DNA of 64,000 nucleotides from an uncultured Clostridia bacterium (GTDB lineage: Bacteria > Bacillota > Clostridia > Oscillospirales > Ruminococcaceae), in NCBI GenBank assembly GCA_945829235.1, contig CALZUA010000003.1, forward strand, positions 1 to 64,000, written 5' to 3'. This document shows positions 1 to 7,040 of the stretch, one piece after another. Below the pieces are notes generated by a model, which saw only the letters and a program-made list of their open reading frames with translations, did no database searches and had not been told where the DNA came from. Both the position numbers and the translations under genes were made by a program. Numbering within the stretch: the stretch's first letter is position 1; each line of letters starts with the position of its first letter.

Positions 1-99
1 CGACAAGGTCATAATTCGTTCTTCATATTGTTCAATTTTCAAGGAACAGGTGCCGTCCGCTTGTTTCGCTCTCCCGAGCTCTCTCGCGGCGACTTGATT
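1..99 (-). other. Leader of an rRNA-type operon running off the left edge
   Basis: On the minus strand this stretch lies downstream of a near-perfect promoter and contains GTTCCTTGAAAATTGAACAA, a motif commonly found in rRNA leaders and 16S-23S spacers of Firmicutes, where it takes part in processing. No reading frame here is credible. The start of 16S rRNA is not visible, so an rRNA gene just left of the window is inferred. Confidence 0.6.
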
Positions 100-128
100 A
101 TTATATCACTTTTCTATCGACTTGTCAA
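100..128 (-). promoter_or_regulatory. Strong sigma-70 type promoter for the rRNA-type leader
   Basis: On the minus strand TTGACA (123-128) and TATAAT (100-105) are separated by exactly 17 bases. Both hexamers match consensus, as expected of a stable-RNA promoter. Confidence 0.8.
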
Positions 129-181
129 GAGGTTTTTTGAAAAAATTTTAAAAATTTCAAAAAATTTCGACAGACTCAACC

Positions 182-202
182 AAAAAGCGAACCCTTTCGG
201 GT
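182..202 (-). terminator. Weak hairpin after the tRNA operon
   Basis: Minus strand ACCC-GAAA-GGGT followed by TCGCTTTTT. The stem is only four base pairs but has a stable GNRA-type loop and a T run, just after tRNA-Cys. It may act as a weak terminator or processing site before the next promoter. Confidence 0.35.
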
Positions 203-276
203 GGAGGCGCCACCCAGATTTGAACTGGGGAATGAGGGTTTTGCAGACCCTTGCCTTACCACTTGGCTATAGCGCC
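202..276 (-). tRNA. tRNA-Cys (GCA)
   Basis: The cloverleaf reads GGCGCTA...TGGCGCC with discriminator U and encoded CCA (202-204). The anticodon loop CTGCAAA gives GCA, cysteine; discriminator U73 is typical of tRNA-Cys. It is third in a three-tRNA operon. Confidence 0.95.
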
Positions 277-320
277 GAATAACAAACTCCGCCGCGCCGA
301 ACGCGTTCGGAGTCCGAATA

Positions 321-396
321 TGGAGCGGATTACGAGGCTCGAACTCGCTACCTCCACCTTGGCAAGGTGGCGCTCTACCAGATGAGCTAAATCCGC
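321..396 (-). tRNA. tRNA-Gly (GCC)
   Basis: The acceptor arm GCGGATT pairs with AATCCGC, with encoded CCA at 321-323. The anticodon stem CCACC/GGTGG encloses TTGCCAA, giving anticodon GCC, glycine. It is the middle tRNA of the operon. Confidence 0.95.
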
Positions 397-400
397 AAAA

Positions 401-476
401 TGGTGCCTCCGGTCGGAATCGAACCAACGACACGGGGATTTTCAGTCCCCTGCTCTACCAACTGAGCTACAGAGGC
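401..476 (-). tRNA. tRNA-Phe (GAA)
   Basis: The gene begins GCCTCTGTAGCTCAG and ends CGGAGGC-A-CCA. The anticodon loop CTGAAAA between GGGGA and TCCCC gives GAA, phenylalanine. It is the first tRNA after the operon promoter. Confidence 0.95.
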
Positions 477-519
477 GATTGTCATTGCCCTCGGTTTATC
501 ACCTCGAGCCGACTATGAT

Positions 520-548
520 ATTATATCACCTTCTGCGCGATTTGTCAA
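520..548 (-). promoter_or_regulatory. Promoter of the tRNA-Phe/Gly/Cys operon
   Basis: Minus strand TTGACA (543-548) and TATAAT (520-525) with a 17-base spacer. The flanking TGATATAATA context nearly repeats that of the promoter at 100-128. Confidence 0.8.
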
Positions 549-639
549 TAGTTTTTTGAAAAAAATTTCAAAAAATTTTAATTTTTTTCATATTCTATTA
601 TATGACAAAATTTCAAAAAAATTCCTATTATCCAAGAAA

Positions 640-999
640 TTATCCGTCAACGCTGTTTTCACCGTCAACAATGCGGATTTCGAGCCTGTGCGGAAGGCAG
701 ACAATCGGCACTGCGCCGCCGCTCACCGCACCCCTGTTCACGCAAACCTTGTCGGGACAATCCGCGTAGGAAACCCTCACAGCGCCGTTTTCTACAGTCA
801 CAACATTCACGCCGTCCTCGCACTCCACAGTAAACTCCGCATCAACCGACAGCGGCGCTTTTTTTATAAGTTTACCGTTTTGATAAATCTCAGCAGTTGG
901 ATTTTTCTGCGGAACGTTCATCAGAACAACAAAAATCGCAACTCCCACCGCCGCCGCCGTGAGCAGAGCAACAATCCCAACAATCACTTTTTTGTTCAT
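640..999 (-). CDS. NusG domain II-containing membrane-anchored protein
   Basis: The 119-residue protein has one N-terminal membrane segment (about residues 5-27) followed by an extracytoplasmic domain. The domain carries the signature CPDKVCVNRG...IVCLPHRLEI of the NusG domain II family (KOW-like fold) found in many Firmicutes. The two cysteines in CPDKVC and the later Cys-Leu-Pro-His are the conserved family residues. AAAGGTGG precedes the ATG. In Clostridia such proteins often sit near rnf or FMN-binding genes; here the neighbour is a sigma/anti-sigma-like pair, from which it is separated by a hairpin. The biochemical role of the family is not established. Confidence 0.8.
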   Translation of the reverse strand: MNKKVIVGIVALLTAAAVGVAIFVVLMNVPQKNPTAEIYQNGKLIKKAPLSVDAEFTVECEDGVNVVTVENGAVRVSYADCPDKVCVNRGAVSGGAVPIVCLPHRLEIRIVDGENSVDG

Positions 1000-1008
1000 T
1001 TTCCACCT

Positions 1009-1042
1009 TTAAACAAAACCCCACCCGCTATAGCGGGCAGGG
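1009..1042 (-). terminator. Hairpin and T-rich tract after the 735-aa membrane protein gene
   Basis: Minus strand GCGGG/CCCGC stem with a TATA loop, extended by a second GGG/CCC block, then TTTTGTTT. A further AAAGCGGC/GCCGCTTT hairpin overlaps the stop codon at about 1047-1080. Together they probably terminate or attenuate before the NusG-domain gene. Confidence 0.5.
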
Positions 1043-1077
1043 TTGGAAAGCGGCTTCATCATTCAAATTCGCCGCTT

Positions 1078-3285
1078 TTATTCGATAATCCCATTGAGTT
1101 TCCACTGAACGCCTGTGTTAACGAGGCTCACGTTCACAGTGCGATAACCGATTTTTCCGTCAAACGTGCCTACCTTTATATAAAGTACGCCGTTCGCGTT
1201 TTTGCCATTGTTCGCGGTAACCGTGAAAACGGTGTCGGACACGTTTATCGTGCCAAGTCCTCCGCTCGCGTAGGACAGCTCAACGCCTGAGATTTGGCAA
1301 CGGCTCTTGAGCAAATCCGCCGCACTCTGCGCATAAATTGACTTAACAACCTTGCCGAGAGTTTCCGCGTCGCCGATTCCGCAGGACGAAATCTTCTTTG
1401 TTGCAAGCGCGTTTTGCAGACCGATACCTCTGTTCACCGTTTCGCGCATTTCCGAAGTTGCATTCTCGTAGGGAGCGTTGAACATAAGGTTCATCTGCTT
1501 GTTTTGCGAGGAGTACGCACTTTCGGTAATTCTGATGCGGTCACCAGCCACATTTGCCTGATATTTCGATGACAAGCTGTTCCGCCAGTCGATTTTTCCA
1601 ACAATATCCAGTCCGCTTGCCGCGCTGATTTGACCATCGTTAATCGTGTAGTAACCGCCGCCGCACGCAAAACCGTTCACGCTTGCGCCAAAGTTAACGA
1701 CACCACTCGAAGGTACAGTCAGCAGAGTTTCGGTCGCGGTATCGAAGATATAAGAACCGCTGTTGAGGACGATTGACGCATAAGTTCCCGCCAAGTTCGG
1801 AGAAACCGCGCACGAGCTGTCCTCGGAGAAAATCACAAACTCGTTTTCAAGATTGCGCACAGGCACTTTGACAATATCGGTGTGATTTTCGCGCTCAACG
1901 CAGATGTAAGCGTAGTTTCCGTTCACCGCAAGAACGGTTGTCGGAACACCCTCGCTATAATAGCAAATTGTGAGGTATTCGATATCGGCACCGTCAAGCA
2001 TCGCCGAGCAAGCGTAATAATCTCCGTCCTCATCAATGTTGAGAACAAGCACACCGCTGTTCTTATTATAAACAACGTCCGTGACAGCGCCCGACATAAC
2101 GATTCCATCGATGTCAACCTCAGTAAATACGCCGTTTTCCGTGTCCACATAGAACAGCTTTGAGCGTCTGCCGTTAACCGCCGTTGAAACCAGCATTCCG
2201 GAGCCGTCCTCGGCAACCCAGTCAATTCTCGGTGCCTCGCAGTTAATCGAAGAAACGAGATACTCGGTGTAACCGTCAAATTCGTAAATCGCCGCGCTGT
2301 TTTCGGTCAGCACGAAGAAATTGCGGTCATTAACAAAGAACGCGTCTGTCGCATAAATTTCACCCGTGAGGAAATGCATTCCGCCGATATTTTCGGGCAA
2401 CGTCACGTTCTCAGGCATCTCGTCAACCACGATAACAGGCTCTTCCGAGGTATCCGAATGTTCGCCGGAGCTGTCGCCGCTTTCAACGTCCGAGCTGTCC
2501 GAGCTGTCCGAAATATCCGAGCCATCGGAAACATCGGAGCTGTCCGTGCTGTCTGAGCTTTCGGAAACGTCGGCGCTTTCAGAAACATCGGTACTCTCAG
2601 CAGGCTCAGGCTCGCTCGGAGTAACCGGCACTTCCGGCACATCTCCGCCGATATCAACAGACGGCAATTCGCCGATTTCGGGGTCGCTTAATTTTATCGG
2701 CGCAACAACGTTCAAATCATCTTCGGCGGTCATAATTTCAACCGCAAATACTTGGCTGTTCTTTTGGAGCTGTTCCATAAGGTAGCCCGCACAGTTGATA
2801 ACCGCACCGGTGATTTTGCCCTCGTTCTTATCAAAAACCTTGCCGACAGCCTCGGAACCGACAGCGCGGCTCTCATCGCTGAAATAAAGCATTTTCACGG
2901 GCACGCTTCCCTGCGCGTTTGCCGTGAGCACACTCTGCACTTCAACCGGCGAAAGCGGCTCTCTGAACGTAACCATAACATCGCGCAACTCGCCGGAGTT
3001 CTCGTTTTTGCGGATATCCTCGATAGCGCGCTCAATGCGTTCCTTGTTGGAAAGCGCCGCGAGAGTGCTTCCCGTGAGCAAATCAACGCCCTTGTTGCCG
3101 CCGAGCGAGGTGAACATAAACGTACCCACGCCGACAACCGCCGCCGCTGCAACTGCGGTTATACCTATATAAATGGGCATAGGCGAACGTCCCGCGAACT
3201 TGCCTTTTTTGGCGTTTGCGAGAATTTTATCCTTGTCGAACTGATATTCGCTCATCAATTCCTTGTAAAAATCGCGCTTGTTCAC
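1078..3285 (-). CDS. Large single-pass membrane protein, probable ECF sigma partner
   Basis: I take the GTG at 3285 as the start (735 residues) because AAAGGAGG sits eight bases upstream of it, whereas that site would lie inside the longer ORF. A short cytoplasmic N-terminus (about 35 residues, KRDFYKELMSEYQF) precedes one membrane segment (IGITAVAAAAVVGVGTFMF). A folded outer region follows, then a Ser/Asp-rich linker (SDSTDSSDVSDGSD), then a long C-terminal extracytoplasmic domain rich in beta-strand-like segments. The architecture and the position 3' of an ECF sigma gene suggest an anti-sigma or sensor role. No standard anti-sigma domain is recognisable by eye, so this is inference. Confidence 0.6.
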   Translation of the reverse strand: MNKRDFYKELMSEYQFDKDKILANAKKGKFAGRSPMPIYIGITAVAAAAVVGVGTFMFTSLGGNKGVDLLTGSTLAALSNKERIERAIEDIRKNENSGELRDVMVTFREPLSPVEVQSVLTANAQGSVPVKMLYFSDESRAVGSEAVGKVFDKNEGKITGAVINCAGYLMEQLQKNSQVFAVEIMTAEDDLNVVAPIKLSDPEIGELPSVDIGGDVPEVPVTPSEPEPAESTDVSESADVSESSDSTDSSDVSDGSDISDSSDSSDVESGDSSGEHSDTSEEPVIVVDEMPENVTLPENIGGMHFLTGEIYATDAFFVNDRNFFVLTENSAAIYEFDGYTEYLVSSINCEAPRIDWVAEDGSGMLVSTAVNGRRSKLFYVDTENGVFTEVDIDGIVMSGAVTDVVYNKNSGVLVLNIDEDGDYYACSAMLDGADIEYLTICYYSEGVPTTVLAVNGNYAYICVERENHTDIVKVPVRNLENEFVIFSEDSSCAVSPNLAGTYASIVLNSGSYIFDTATETLLTVPSSGVVNFGASVNGFACGGGYYTINDGQISAASGLDIVGKIDWRNSLSSKYQANVAGDRIRITESAYSSQNKQMNLMFNAPYENATSEMRETVNRGIGLQNALATKKISSCGIGDAETLGKVVKSIYAQSAADLLKSRCQISGVELSYASGGLGTINVSDTVFTVTANNGKNANGVLYIKVGTFDGKIGYRTVNVSLVNTGVQWKLNGIIE

Positions 3286-3482
3286 AAAAACGTCCTCCTT
3301 TCCCGTAAAATTCATACAAATAATCAGCCAACCAAGCCGAGAATTTCAGTAAAATTTGCTAAATATCAAAGCATTTGCCGTTCAATACAACATATTCTGC
3401 TCGCCCGAAAAGTTGCCCGTTCAACCAAATTCAGCGAAATGCCCAAAATTCTTCGCAAATTTTCATCAAAAACGCCAACTCG

Positions 3483-4049
3483 TCAAATCTCAAACTTTTT
3501 CTTCTGCCGTTCAATGGTGCGGTAGAGCTTGTTTTTGACGGTCGAGAGGTTCAGCCCAAGCCGCTTTGCAACCTCGTCCAGCTTCATATCGCACACAAAG
3601 TGCAGGTAGAAAATCTGCCCCGTGGTTTCATCATTTTTGATGATATCATCGAAAATCTGCTTTGCGAGGATTTTGTTCGCCATAATCTCCTCAAGCAAAG
3701 GCTCATCGCGGGACAGCTCCGCGTCAAGCGCCGCCGACTCCTCCTCGGAGAAATCTGACATATTTTTCACCTTTTCACGGCGCTTTATGAAGCCCGACAA
3801 GAAGGTTCGGCACTCAAACTTTGCAATATTTATAAGGAAAGCCTCCGCCGACTCGATATCGTCGTAGCCCTTATCGCAAATCCGCTTGTAGAACCGAGTG
3901 TAGACGTTCTGAATGATGTCCTCCGCGTCCTGAAAACGCGAAGCATGGCTCGCGACGTACCTTGAAACGGCGCTGAACGTCTGCTCGTAAGCGTTATTAA
4001 AAAACAAATCAGTTTCGGGACTGCCCAACGACGTTTCACCTCGTTTCAC
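3483..4049 (-). CDS. ECF-type RNA polymerase sigma factor
   Basis: This is a sigma-70 family protein of about 190 residues. Region 2 (FNNAYEQTFSAVSRYV...DAEDIIQNVYTRFYKR) carries the DAED/Q core-binding pattern. Region 4 (LDEVAKRLGLNLSTVKNKLYRTIERQKKKF) is the helix-turn-helix that reads the -35 box. The ORF track starts at an ATG with no ribosome site. A GTG at 4049 has GAGG eight bases upstream; a TTG at 4028 has AGGTG at a similar distance, so the start is uncertain between these. A consensus housekeeping promoter lies upstream. About 200 bases separate it from the putative partner gene. Confidence 0.8.
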   Translation of the reverse strand: MKRGETSLGSPETDLFFNNAYEQTFSAVSRYVASHASRFQDAEDIIQNVYTRFYKRICDKGYDDIESAEAFLINIAKFECRTFLSGFIKRREKVKNMSDFSEEESAALDAELSRDEPLLEEIMANKILAKQIFDDIIKNDETTGQIFYLHFVCDMKLDEVAKRLGLNLSTVKNKLYRTIERQKKKFEI

Positions 4050-4162
4050 ACTCCCCGCCTCAAAACCGTAGTCACGAAAAACATACAAAAAGTTTCAATT
4101 TTTTTCGCAATAATTTGTAACGGCGGGGAAAAATAGTACTAAATGTTGATACATATAGAATT

Positions 4163-4191
4163 ATTATAACACAATTCTTTGGTTTTGTCAA
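4163..4191 (-). promoter_or_regulatory. Promoter of the sigma factor gene
   Basis: Minus strand TTGACA (4186-4191), 17-base spacer, TATAAT (4163-4168). It implies housekeeping-sigma expression of the ECF gene rather than strict autoregulation. Confidence 0.75.
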
Positions 4192-4225
4192 ATGCAACTT
4201 TGCTTATTTCGGGGAATTTGATAGC

Positions 4226-4254
4226 TTGACAACTCTTGCCGAATGTGGTAAAAT
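4226..4254 (+). promoter_or_regulatory. Promoter of the HAD phosphatase gene
   Basis: TTGACA (4226-4231), 17-base spacer, TAAAAT (4249-4254), about 55 bases before the gene start and back to back with the sigma promoter. Confidence 0.7.
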
Positions 4255-4313
4255 TATACTAACCGCTGATTTTGCTTATCGAAAATTTGTGCAATTTCAC
4301 GAAAGGATTACAG

Positions 4314-4952
4314 ATGAAAAAAGCGATAATTTTTGACCTTGACGGCACGCTCTGGGACTCCTCGCAGTCGGTCACAGACTCCTGGAACGTTGTTCTCGGG
4401 AAATACCCCGAGGCGCGCCAAATCACGCTCGGCGATATGCACGGCTTTATGGGCAGGCAAATGTACGAGATTGCGCGAATGATAATGCCGGATTTGCCCG
4501 ACAGCCGCCGTCTGGCGATAATGGACGAGTGTATGGACTTTGAGCTTACTTATTTAAGAGAGCACTGCGGCGCGACGCTGTACCCGAGGGTGCGCGAAAC
4601 GCTGGAAATTCTTGGCGAAACTTGTGAGCTTATGATTGTGAGCAACTGTCAGGACGGCTATATTCAGACATTTCTGGAGTTTTCGGGACTTGGCGAGCTG
4701 TTCAGCGACTTCGAGAGCGCGGGTGCAACGGGGCTGTCCAAGGGCGAGAACAACAAGCTGGTTATCGAGCGAAACTGCATTGACAGAGCGATTTACGTCG
4801 GTGACACGCAGGGCGACCTCGACTCCGCGGATTTTGCGGGAATACCGTTTGTTCACGCGGCTTACGGTTTCGGCAAAACAAACAGGCAAACTGCGCGAGC
4901 TAATTCCTTTGAAGAAATCCCAAATATTGTAAAAGAAATCTTTGGCGAATAA
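4314..4952 (+). CDS. HAD-family hydrolase (phosphoglycolate phosphatase-like)
   Basis: A 212-residue HAD phosphatase starting MKKAIIFDLDGTLWDSS. The start was moved to the ATG at 4314 because GAAAGG lies seven bases upstream and the DxDGT nucleophile motif then sits at residues 8-12, as usual. Motif II (MIVSNCQ), the Lys of motif III (TGLSKGENN) and motif IV (YVGDTQGDLDSA) are all visible, with an alpha-helical cap between motifs I and II. This matches small-molecule phosphatases of the Gph/PgmB type; the substrate cannot be told. It is a single-gene unit with its own promoter. Confidence 0.85.
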   Translation: MKKAIIFDLDGTLWDSSQSVTDSWNVVLGKYPEARQITLGDMHGFMGRQMYEIARMIMPDLPDSRRLAIMDECMDFELTYLREHCGATLYPRVRETLEILGETCELMIVSNCQDGYIQTFLEFSGLGELFSDFESAGATGLSKGENNKLVIERNCIDRAIYVGDTQGDLDSADFAGIPFVHAAYGFGKTNRQTARANSFEEIPNIVKEIFGE

Positions 4953-4981
4953 AAAATTTTTTCGGAATTTTGAGGAGAACG

Positions 4982-5010
4982 CCCGCTCAAGCGTTTATTC
5001 AAGCGGGTTT
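4982..5010 (+). terminator. Candidate terminator of the HAD gene
   Basis: A CCCGCT/AGCGGG stem is followed by TTTGC. The six-pair stem and short T run make it a modest candidate. Confidence 0.4.
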
Positions 5011-5051
5011 GCAAAAAGATAAAATTTTTTGAGAATTTTTTGAAAAAACGC

Positions 5052-5080
5052 TTGACAAATCCGCAAAAGTATGATATAAT
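5052..5080 (+). promoter_or_regulatory. Promoter of tRNA-Leu
   Basis: TTGACA (5052-5057), 17-base spacer, TATAAT (5075-5080), 18 bases before the mature tRNA 5' end. Confidence 0.8.
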
Positions 5081-5097
5081 ATAACAGTCGTTGAAAT

Positions 5098-5184
5098 GCG
5101 AGTGTGCTGGAATAGGCAGACAGGCTAGCTTGAGGTGCTAGTGTTGGAAACGACGTGTGGGTTCAAGTCCCGTCACTCGCACCA
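5098..5184 (+). tRNA. tRNA-Leu (GAG)
   Basis: A class II tRNA with a long variable arm. GCGAGTG pairs with CACTCGC, followed by A and encoded CCA. The anticodon stem GCTAGC/GCTAGT encloses TTGAGGT, giving anticodon GAG, leucine. Confidence 0.93.
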
Positions 5185-5219
5185 AATAGTCCTGCGCTTT
5201 AGCGTGGGACTATTTTTTT
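5185..5219 (+). terminator. Rho-independent terminator of tRNA-Leu
   Basis: AATAGTCC pairs with GGACTATT, with inner GCGC/GCG pairs and a TTTA loop, followed by TTTTTTT. It is a strong canonical terminator directly after the CCA. Confidence 0.85.
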
Positions 5220-5253
5220 ACCATACAAGCTAACGCTCGTTTACGTTGATTTT

Positions 5254-5283
5254 ATGCAACTTATCCGCCCTATAATGCAACTT
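5254..5283 (+). promoter_or_regulatory. Tandem ATGCAACTT repeats, likely LytTR operator
   Basis: ATGCAACTT occurs at 5254-5262 and again at 5275-5283, 21 bases start to start, two helical turns, ending 13 bases before the -35 box. LytTR regulators are known to bind paired direct repeats upstream of their promoters, so autoregulation by the adjacent LytTR protein is the natural reading. Confidence 0.6.
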
Positions 5284-5296
5284 GTTCTCAACGGCA

Positions 5297-5324
5297 TTGA
5301 CAGCGGCGCCAAATCTGTTATAAT
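5297..5324 (+). promoter_or_regulatory. Promoter of the LytTR operon
   Basis: TTGACA (5297-5302), 16-base spacer, TATAAT (5319-5324). GGGAGG lies just before the ATG at 5354. Confidence 0.75.
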
Positions 5325-5353
5325 ATAAATAGAGTACACAAACGGGAGGCATT

Positions 5354-5803
5354 ATGAAGCTCATAGAACGCACAACCGACTCTCCCGAAAACGACAAGGT
5401 TATTCTCGAATATTTCGAGTTTACGCAGGAGTTTTCGGATATCAAGAATTTTATTCTCGACAACAAACAGCTTTTTGCAGTGTATGACAAAGAAAAAAAT
5501 CTTGTCAAGCTGAAAATCAAGGACGTTCTGTATTTCGAGGCGGTCGGCGAGCTTGTGTTCGCGTACACCGAAGGCGGCGTGTACGAGGTTAAAATGCGGC
5601 TTTATCAGGTTGAGGAACTCCTCGAGCCGCACCAAATCCTCCGCGCGTCCAAATCCTTCCTCATCAACCTTTACCGGATTTCAGCGGTAACTCCCGCGCT
5701 GAACGGCAGACTTATCGCGACAATGGACAACGGCGAGAAGGTTATGATATCGCGGCAGTACGCCAAAATCATCACAGAACGCTTTATGAAGGGGCTTGTA
5801 TGA
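5354..5803 (+). CDS. LytTR-family DNA-binding regulator
   Basis: A 149-residue protein whose second half (about residues 45-145) is a LytTR DNA-binding domain: IKDVLYFEAVGELVFAYTEGGVYEVKMRL...LLEPHQILRASKSFLINLYRISAV. It has no receiver domain. The N-terminal 40 residues are short and acidic. It overlaps by four bases a DUF3021 membrane protein, the arrangement of LytTR regulatory systems (HdrRM/BrsRM type) in which the membrane partner inhibits the regulator. Tandem repeats upstream suggest autoregulation. GGGAGG precedes the start. Confidence 0.88.
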   Translation: MKLIERTTDSPENDKVILEYFEFTQEFSDIKNFILDNKQLFAVYDKEKNLVKLKIKDVLYFEAVGELVFAYTEGGVYEVKMRLYQVEELLEPHQILRASKSFLINLYRISAVTPALNGRLIATMDNGEKVMISRQYAKIITERFMKGLV

Positions 5804-6246
5804 AAGAAACGCAGACAAATCACTCCGAGCTTTTGAGGTCGATTGCCTTCAATTTCCTGAACATAATCGCGGAAACCACGCTTTCCATCGCAATTATCGG
5901 GAGCATTTTCGCGGGACAGGTTCAGATTACCTACCACTACTTTTTCCTCCCGATAATCCTGAGCATCGCTTATATGCTCCCCTGTCTGCCCATTTACCTA
6001 AAGGAAAATATGTCCGTGAAACAGGTTATGGTACAACGGATTGTCGAGCTTATCATCATCGAAGCGGGCACGCTTTTTGTCGCGCACCTGCTTGTCGGCG
6101 AGCATCTGGGCGTTGTCGGGTACATTGTCGTGGGAGCGTCCGTGCTGATTTTCGATGTGCTGTCTTATCTCACGCAGTGGATTTACGAGAAGAGCAAGGC
6201 TGAAAAAATCAACAAAATTATCGCGAATATGAGAGGAAAACGCTGA
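5800..6246 (+). CDS. DUF3021 membrane protein, probable LytTR inhibitor
   Basis: A 148-residue protein with four membrane segments (about 17-36, 47-67, 82-100, 104-128) and a basic cytoplasmic C-terminus (EKSKAEKINKIIANMRGKR). Size, topology and coupling to a LytTR gene (ATGA overlap) match the DUF3021 family. In characterised streptococcal pairs the membrane protein holds the regulator inactive; this role is inferred here from family and context. Confidence 0.8.
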   Translation: MKETQTNHSELLRSIAFNFLNIIAETTLSIAIIGSIFAGQVQITYHYFFLPIILSIAYMLPCLPIYLKENMSVKQVMVQRIVELIIIEAGTLFVAHLLVGEHLGVVGYIVVGASVLIFDVLSYLTQWIYEKSKAEKINKIIANMRGKR

Positions 6247-6581
6247 TGGCTACAAGTAAGGATTTTCTGAATTTTGTTCTCGAGCAACTCTCCGAGCTTG
6301 ATGAGATAACCTATCGTATGATGATGGGCGAGTACATTATTTATTATAAGGGCAAAATTGCCGCGGAGCTTTGCGACAACAGATTTCTCGTAAAGCCGGT
6401 TGACGCGGCGGTGAAATATATCCCGAACGCTGTCTACGAGCCGCCTTATGAGGGCGCAAAGCCGATGATTTTGGTGGAAAATCTAGATGACCGCGAGTAC
6501 CTCACGGGGCTTTTTGAGGCAATTTACCCCGAGCTTCCCGCCCCGAAACCGAAAAAGAAGAAACAGGAGGAAACAAAATGA
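6246..6581 (+). CDS. TfoX N-terminal domain protein
   Basis: A 111-residue protein matching the TfoX/Sxy N-terminal domain: LDEITYRMMMGEYIIYYKGKIAAELCDNRFLVKPVDAA...PPYEGAKPMILVENLDD. A Lys-rich tail (PAPKPKKKKQEETK) ends it. The TfoX C-terminal domain is absent, as in most Firmicutes homologues, which are not proven competence factors. Its ATG shares one base with the previous stop (TGATG), so it is translationally coupled to the LytTR-DUF3021 pair. Confidence 0.85.
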   Translation: MATSKDFLNFVLEQLSELDEITYRMMMGEYIIYYKGKIAAELCDNRFLVKPVDAAVKYIPNAVYEPPYEGAKPMILVENLDDREYLTGLFEAIYPELPAPKPKKKKQEETK

Positions 6582-6910
6582 ACAAACTTATCGCTTACTG
6601 CGGGCTTGACTGCGAGAAATGTGACGCGAGAATTGCCACGCTCAACGATGACAACGCGCTCCGCGAGAAAACCGCAGAGCTTTGGACCAAGCTCAACGGC
6701 GTTGAAATCACCCCGCAGATGATAAACTGCAACGGTTGCCGCACGGACGGCGCGAAAACGCCCTATTGCAAGGATATGTGCCCGATAAGGAAATGCGCGG
6801 CGGAAAAGGGTTACGAAACCTGCGGGGATTGCCCCGAGCTGAAAAGCTGTTCGGTTGTCGGACCGATTACTTCAACCAATGCCGAGGCGCTTGCTAATCT
6901 CACGAAATAA
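6578..6910 (+). CDS. DUF3795 cysteine-rich protein
   Basis: A 110-residue protein with the spaced cysteines of DUF3795: YCGLDCEKCDA at the N-terminus, then CNGCRTDG, YCKDMCPIRKC and ETCGDCPELKSC. The pattern suggests metal or Fe-S binding, though no function is established for the family. It overlaps the TfoX gene by four bases and ends the operon. Confidence 0.85.
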   Translation: MNKLIAYCGLDCEKCDARIATLNDDNALREKTAELWTKLNGVEITPQMINCNGCRTDGAKTPYCKDMCPIRKCAAEKGYETCGDCPELKSCSVVGPITSTNAEALANLTK

Positions 6911-6972
6911 TGCACAAGGTGCGAAATCAATAACATTTTATCGAAAAAAATGTACCGCTTATCAAAAAATCC

Positions 6973-7001
6973 TTGAAATATTTTGGCATTTATAGTATAA
7001 T
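6973..7001 (+). promoter_or_regulatory. Promoter of the chemoreceptor gene
   Basis: TTGAAA (6973-6978), 17-base spacer, TATAAT (6996-7001); GGAG precedes the start at 7041. Confidence 0.7.
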
Positions 7002-7040
7002 ATAGAAAAGTAAATTTTGGTAATTTGAAAAGGAGCAGAA

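Noticed and set aside
28-282. 84-residue plus-strand ORF
   Set aside because: It overlaps tRNA-Cys and the rRNA-type promoter on the other strand and has no ribosome site or family resemblance.
2440-2620. Short tandem repeats that might suggest a CRISPR or VNTR
   Set aside because: They are in-frame degenerate Ser/Asp codons inside a coding region, without regular repeat-spacer units.
2366-2785. Ser/Glu/Leu-repetitive plus-strand ORF
   Set aside because: It mirrors the Ser/Asp-rich linker codons of the minus-strand membrane protein.
4192-4200. A third ATGCAACTT copy between the sigma and HAD promoters
   Set aside because: It is single, lacks the 21-base partner, and one extra nine-base match is expected by chance in a window this size.
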